Of a DNA stretch of 64,000 nucleotides, positions 59,926-64,000 are shown piece by piece. The stretch's first letter is position 1; each line of letters starts with the position of its first letter. Both the position numbers and the translations under genes were made by a program. This stretch comes from Rhabdophis nuchalis. Its lineage: Eukaryota; Chordata; Lepidosauria; Squamata; Natricidae. Under the pieces are notes generated by a model, which saw only the letters and a list, made by a program, of their open reading frames with translations, made no database searches and was not told where the DNA came from. The stretch is from positions 43,647,110 to 43,711,109 of the forward strand of contig CM077647.1 in assembly GCA_039707465.1 (NCBI GenBank), given 5' to 3'.

Positions 59926-60215
59926 CAGTTTAATAAAAGAGGGACTAGGGGAGACAGGATAGCAGCCTTCCAATATCTCAGGGGTTGCCACAAAGAAGAG
60001 GGAGTCAAGCTATTCTCCAAGGCACCTGGGGGCAGGACAAGAAGCAATGGGTGGAAACTAATCAAGGAGAGAAGCAACTTAGAACTGAGGAGAAATTTCC
60101 TGACAGTTAGAACAATTAATCAGTGGAACAACTTGCCTCCAGAAGTTGTGAATGCCCTAACACTGGAAGTCTTCAAGAAGATGTTGGATAGCCATTAGTC
60201 TGAAATGGTATAGGG
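59926..60215 (+). mobile_element. CR1 LINE 3' end, copy b
   Basis: Starts TACAGTTTAATAAAAGAGGG, at the same internal point as copy a, 46 bases after the end of copy a, with a short GGTAGGTAGATAGGG minisatellite piece between. It reads to GTATAGGG, where a hAT inserted, and resumes at 60780-60823 (GTATAGGGCTTCCTGC to GATGACCCCCAAGGG). Confidence 0.85.
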
Positions 60216-60787
60216 CAGTGATGGCTACCTTTTTTGGCTCACGTGCCAATAGCAGGGGGAGTGCAGGGGCGATGTGCACAGGTGTGCCACATCCATAATG
60301 CTATGTGCATGACCCCCTGCATTTGGCATGCTTTTTACATCATCCCCAGGCTCCAGAGGGTTTATAGGAGCCTGGGGAGGGTGAAAACAGCCTTCCCCCA
60401 CCTACAGAGGGCAAAAAATGACCTCAAAAGGCCTAAATCAGCTGGCCAGGGCACACATACAAACTGAAGCTGACAGGGCAATGCCTCGAGTGGCCTAAGA
60501 AATGGTTCCGTGTGCCACCTGTGGCACCCGTGCCATAGGTTCGCCATCATGGGTTTGCCATAGGTTCGCCATCGCCGGCCTAATGTAACCTCCATTAATG
60601 ACTATTAGACAGTTTTAAATTTGGGATTTTTAATTCGGTTTTTAGCGCAGGGTTTAATTAGAATAAGTTTTTAAAATTTTATATGTTTTGTATGTATTTT
60701 AACATTCCTGTGCGCCGCCCTGGGTCCGTTTGGAGAAGGGCGGGGTATAAATTCAATAAAATAAAATAAAAAATCATGGGTATAGGG
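60208..60787. mobile_element. hAT-type MITE in CR1, itself split by an L2 3' end
   Basis: GTATAGGG at 60208-60215 and 60780-60787 is a perfect 8-bp target duplication. The left end is CAGTGATGGCTACC and the right part has repeated GGTTCGCCATCAT / GGTTCGCCATC, the inverse. The body has TGGCTCACGTGCCAATAGC and CCGTGTGCCACCTGTGGCAC. An L2 3' end (60574-60772) lies just before the right terminus. The target is the same CR1 site as the hAT at 35497, but the element is a different family. Confidence 0.8.
60574..60772 (+). mobile_element. L2 LINE 3' UTR fragment
   Basis: GCCGGCCTAATGTAACC to GTGCGCCGCCCTGGGTCCG and GGCGGGGTATAAATTCAAT, with an AATAAAATAAAAT tail. It is very similar to the 3' UTR of the L2 at 37.5 kb. 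Only the last 200 bases are present. Confidence 0.85.
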
Positions 60788-60847
60788 CTTCCTGCAGGGA
60801 GTTGGACTAGATGACCCCCAAGGGATAGATAGAGAGGCAGAAATAAG

Positions 60848-61122
60848 GTGTGTATGTATGTATGTATGTATGTATGTATGTAGGTAGGTAGGTAGGTAGG
60901 TAGGTAGGTAGGTAGGTAGGTGGATAGATAGATAGATAGATAGATAGATACAAAGAAAAAAAGAAAGAAAGAAAGAAAGAGACAGTAGGTAGGTAGGTAG
61001 GTAGGTAGGTAGGTAGGTAGGTAGGTAGGTAGGTAGGTAGAGGGAGAAAGGAAGAAATATAGTAGGTAGGTAGGTAGGTAGGTAGGTAGGTAGGTAGGTA
61101 GGTAGGTAGGTAGGTGGATGGA
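60848..61122 (+). repeat. GTAT / GGTA / GATA compound array
   Basis: Runs of TGTA, GGTA, GATA and GAAA alternate, with the phrases AGAGGGAGAAAGGAAGAAATA and ACAGTAGGTAGG that define the dispersed minisatellite also present at 8650 and 63430. Minus-strand frames through it are Tyr-Leu-Pro-Thr low complexity. Confidence 0.93.
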
Positions 61123-61130
61123 TATTTTTT

Positions 61131-62032
61131 GACCCGCTCCCTCCTTCATCTGAGGCTGCGGGAAGCCCCTTTGCAGGGTCGAGCAGAGGAATTTGGAGTT
61201 TTCCTGCAGGACAAAACCACTCAGATTCGGAACAAGCTGCCCTCCACTAGTGGTCCGGTCTGGTCTTGAGATAACACCTTGGGAGGAGTTCGACTTTGTT
61301 ACTACCGAGGATATGGACAGGTTGCGGAGGAACCTTAGAGCCACCACATGTTTATTGGACCCGTGCCCCTCCTGGCTTGTACTGGCATCCTGGGAGGTGA
61401 CACGAGGCTGGCTCCAAGGTATTGTGAATTCATCTCTGAGTGAGGGGTTCTTGCCTACCATCTTGAAAGAGGCGGTGGTGAGGCCCCTCCTCAAGAAGCC
61501 ATTCCTGGACCCGGCTTTATTAGAGAACTATTGTCCCGTCTCCAACCTTCACTTTTTAGTGAAGGTTGTTGAGAGTGTGGTGGCTCAACAGTTCCCTCGA
61601 CATCTGGAGGAAGTTGATTATCTAGACCCGCGCCAGTCCGGCTTCCGGCCCGGTCACAGTACCGAGATGGCATTGGTCGCGTTGGTGGATGATCTCTGGA
61701 GGGCTCGGGATAGAGGTTGCTCCTCTATCCTGGTCCTGTTAGACCTCTCAGCGGCTTTTGATACCATCGACCATGGTATCTTATTGCACCGATTGGGGGG
61801 GTTGGGGCTGAGAGGCACTGTTTAACGGTGGTTCTCGTCCTACGTCTCTGGTCGGTCGCAATGGGTGTTGGCAGGAGGGCAGAGGTCGGCCCCGAGGCCC
61901 CTCACATGTGGGGTTCCTCAGGGGTCAGTCCTCTCGCCACTTCTGTTCAACACCTACATGAAGCCACTGGGCGAGATCATCTGTGGTTTTGGGGTGGAGT
62001 ACCATCTGTACGCTGATGATACTCAGCTGTAC

Positions 62033-62036
<4 letters not shown>
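61131..62036 (+). mobile_element. L2 LINE, first part (split by a retroposon)
   Basis: Starts GACCCGCTCCCTCCTTCATC in the linker. It reads (from 61193, with an early frame change) [68 protein letters not shown] and [24 protein letters not shown] follows GTV (about 61823). [18 protein letters not shown] and YADDTQLY follow in frame afterwards. It ends at CATAT (62032-62036), duplicated at 62397-62401. Confidence 0.9.
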
Positions 62037-62093
<57 letters not shown>

Positions 62094-62396
62094 CTTTATT
62101 GTCATTGTAATAATAAAATTACAATGAAATTGGTTTGAGCGCCAGGTGGAATACAGAAAGCAGTGACAGCCACAATAGGAATCTCTCTCCAGGCAAATGA
62201 AAAGGCCGACAAATGACAGTTGAAATAAAATGGCCGCCAAATGACAGTTGAAAAGGATCAATTGTACTTTGTCTTTTATTATCCATTTCTTCAAATCTGT
62301 TTGGCATTTTAGGAGTTGGTGGAAGAGGAGCACGTCTCTTTTTCTTTTTTGTTTCTTGTTGCAATGAACTTTGAGGAATCGCACTTGGCATTTTTT
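62037..62396 (-). mobile_element. KKRRAP retroposon, copy 2 (5'-truncated) in L2
   Basis: Flanked by CATAT. On the minus strand it is the last 300 bases of the 820-bp family plus an (ATT)n tail. The ORF (62391-62119) starts MPSAIPQSSLQQETKKKKRR and carries the intact KKRRAPLPP motif, where copy 1 has KKRHAPLPP. Only a handful of substitutions separate the copies. The 3' hairpin and ACAATAAAGATT are unchanged. Confidence 0.87.
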
Positions 62397-63412
62397 CATA
62401 TCCACCCCAAACCACCCCAAAGATGCCGTCGAGGTGCTGTCCCGGTGTCTGGAGGCCGTATGGGTCTGGATGGGTAGTAACAAACTCAAACTCAACCCGT
62501 CCAAGACCGAGTGGCTGTGGTTTCCGGCACCCCGGTTTAGCCAGATAAATCCAACACTGGCCATTGGGGGCGAACATCTTGCCCCCGTGGAGAGGGCGCA
62601 CAACTTGGGCGTCCTTCTGGATTCCCGGCTGTCCATGGAGGACCATGTGGCGGCCATGGCCAGGGGGGCGTTCTATCAGGTTCACCTGATACGCCAGTTG
62701 CGCCCCTTATTAGACCGGGGGGCCCTTCGCACAGTCACTCAAGTGCTCGTGACATCTTGGCTGGATTACTGTAACCCTCTCTACATGGGGCTCCCCTTGA
62801 GGTGCACTCGAAGGCTACAGTTAGTGCAGAATGCGGCCGCGCAGGTGGTTATGGGTGCCTCAAGGCAAGCCCACGTAACACCTCTCCTGCACGAGCTGCA
62901 CTGGCTGCCTGTGGCCTTTCGAGTGCGCTTCAAGGTGTTGACCACCATCTTTAAATCGCTCCATGGCTCGGGGCCTAGCTATATACGAGACCGCCTCCTG
63001 CCCCATACATCCCTTTGTCCGGTCCGCTCCCACAGAGCGGGCCTACTCCGGGTGCCGTCGGCCGGGCAATGCCGGCCGGCGACACCCAGGGGAAGAGCTT
63101 TCTCTGTGGCGGGCCCAGCCCTCTGGAACGACCTACCCCCCGACCTTCGCACTACCTCGGACCTCCGCCTCTTCCGCCAACGTCTTAAGACATACTTATT
63201 CCAACAAGCCGGCCTAGGATAGCCCCCCGCGTCTGACTTTTAAATATAGATTATAATTTGGTTATGGTTTTAATAACGGGTTTTAGCAAGGGTGAATTAA
63301 TTTAATATATTTTTAATTGATGTATATTGTATTTATGGTTTTATATAATGCCTGTGCGCCGCCCTGGGTCCTAACAAGGAGAAGGGCGGGGTATAAATTT
63401 AATAAAATAAAA
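62397..63412 (+). mobile_element. L2 LINE, second part with 3' end
   Basis: Continues the L2 after the retroposon: STPNHPKDAVEVLSRCLEAVWVWMGSNKLKLNPSKTEWLW, then an open frame to 63222 covering [80 protein letters not shown] and LFQQAGLG. The 3' UTR contains GTGCGCCGCCCTGGGTCC and GGCGGGGTATAAATTTAAT, then an A-rich tail. The joined L2 has one in-frame stop and a frame change, so it is dead but fairly young. Confidence 0.9.
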
Positions 63413-63424
63413 AAATAAAAAATA

Positions 63425-63937
63425 AAATAGGTAGGTAAGTAGAGGGATAGACAGAGAGGGAGAAATACGGTAGGTAGGTAGGTGTATAGATAGCGAGAAA
63501 TACGGTAGGTAGGTATGTAGAGGGATAGAGGGGGGGAAATACAGTAGGTAGGTAGGTAGGTAGAGGGAAAAAGAAAGAAATACAGTAGGTAGGTAGGTAG
63601 AGGGATAGAGAGAGGGAGAAATACAGTAGGTAGGTAGGTAGAGGGATAGAGGGGGGAAATACAGTAGGTAGGTAGGTAGATAGAGGGAAAAAGAAAGAAA
63701 TACAGTAGGTAGGTAGGTAGAGGGATAGACAGAGAGGGAGAAATACAGTAGGTAGGCAGGTAGGTAGATAGGGGGATAGATAGATAGAGAGGGAGAAATA
63801 TAGTAGGTAGGTATGTATGTATGTATGTAGGTAGGTAGGTAGGTAGGTAGAGGGATAGAGGGGGGGAAATACGATAGGTAGGTAGGTAGGTAGAGGGAGA
63901 AAGAAAGAAATACAGTAGGTAGGTAGGTAGGTAGAGG

Positions 63938-63987
<50 letters not shown>

Positions 63988-64000
63988 GAAAAATACAGAA
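63425..64000 (+). repeat. GGTA minisatellite array
   Basis: About twelve variable units built from GTAGAGGGATAGAGAGAGGG, AGAAATACAGTAGG and (TAGG)n, ending in (GATA)n and running off the window. The unit length is roughly 40-60 bases. The same unit forms the inside of the Helitron at 8539 and the arrays near 59.9 and 60.9 kb. Confidence 0.93.

Noticed and set aside
60679..61494. 271-codon minus-strand frame
   Set aside because: Composed of antisense L2 and Tyr-Leu-Pro-Thr repeats from the GGTA array; not a gene.

Overview
The window is repeat-rich vertebrate DNA and most probably comes from a squamate reptile (snake or lizard). The evidence is the mixture of elements: many L2-clade LINEs with ATT-type tails, CR1 LINEs with an esterase ORF1, reptile-type L1 and L1-derived sequence, tRNA-derived SINEs ending in a (G)TATA-AGTCTAAATG-CTATTG tail, hAT elements with 8-bp target duplications, Helitrons, a Tc1/mariner relic, and long ATT, GGTA, GATA and TG microsatellites. 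No complete host gene was recognised. The only host-like coding piece is a candidate terminal exon on the minus strand at 58659-58766.

Layout. 1-9 kb: AT-rich DNA with an L1-type retroposon (804-1269), an L2 3' end, a small hAT and two Helitrons. 9.7-19 kb: a Tc1 relic, an L2 without its endonuclease part, an inverted L2 piece, a 1.75-kb tandem duplication carrying a SINE and L2 sequence, then a longer L2. 19.06-19.76 kb: a hAT-type element filled with CpG-rich sequence that looks like captured gene 5' DNA. 20-29 kb: L1 ORF2 relic, an L2 split by a second L2, and degenerate reverse-transcriptase remnants. 29-37 kb: one CR1 hit by three insertions (a retroposon with a KKRRAP-motif ORF, an L2 with an uninterrupted RT frame, and a fold-back hAT). 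39-45.6 kb: an L2 split by an ORF1-only L1 element, then a CR1 split by hAT and L2. 47-53 kb: a hAT, then a second ORF1-only L1 element with a 20-bp target duplication. 53-59 kb: mostly unique AT-rich DNA and the candidate exon. 59-64 kb: CR1, hAT and L2 pieces between GGTA-rich minisatellites, with a second copy of the KKRRAP retroposon inside an L2.

The most striking object is at 48.83-50.79 kb, inside the 3' part of the second ORF1-only L1 element. It is an array of seven type-I hammerhead ribozyme motifs. Four lie in near-identical 346-bp direct repeats that also carry tRNA-like A and B boxes, two lie in older diverged units, and one is inverted. Stem II and stem III differ between units by compensating changes, and the core CTGANGA...GAAA and the cleavage-site TC are kept. 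This looks like a vertebrate retrozyme, SINE-like or Penelope-LTR-like ribozyme element.

The second notable object is an 820-bp retroposon (30003-30822; truncated copy 62037-62396) encoding two Cordon-bleu-like KKRRAP motifs. It is flanked by 5-bp duplications and ends in a hairpin plus (ATT)n, as if a piece of a host actin-regulator gene had been made mobile by L2-type machinery. All assignments were made by reading the sequence; no database search was possible.
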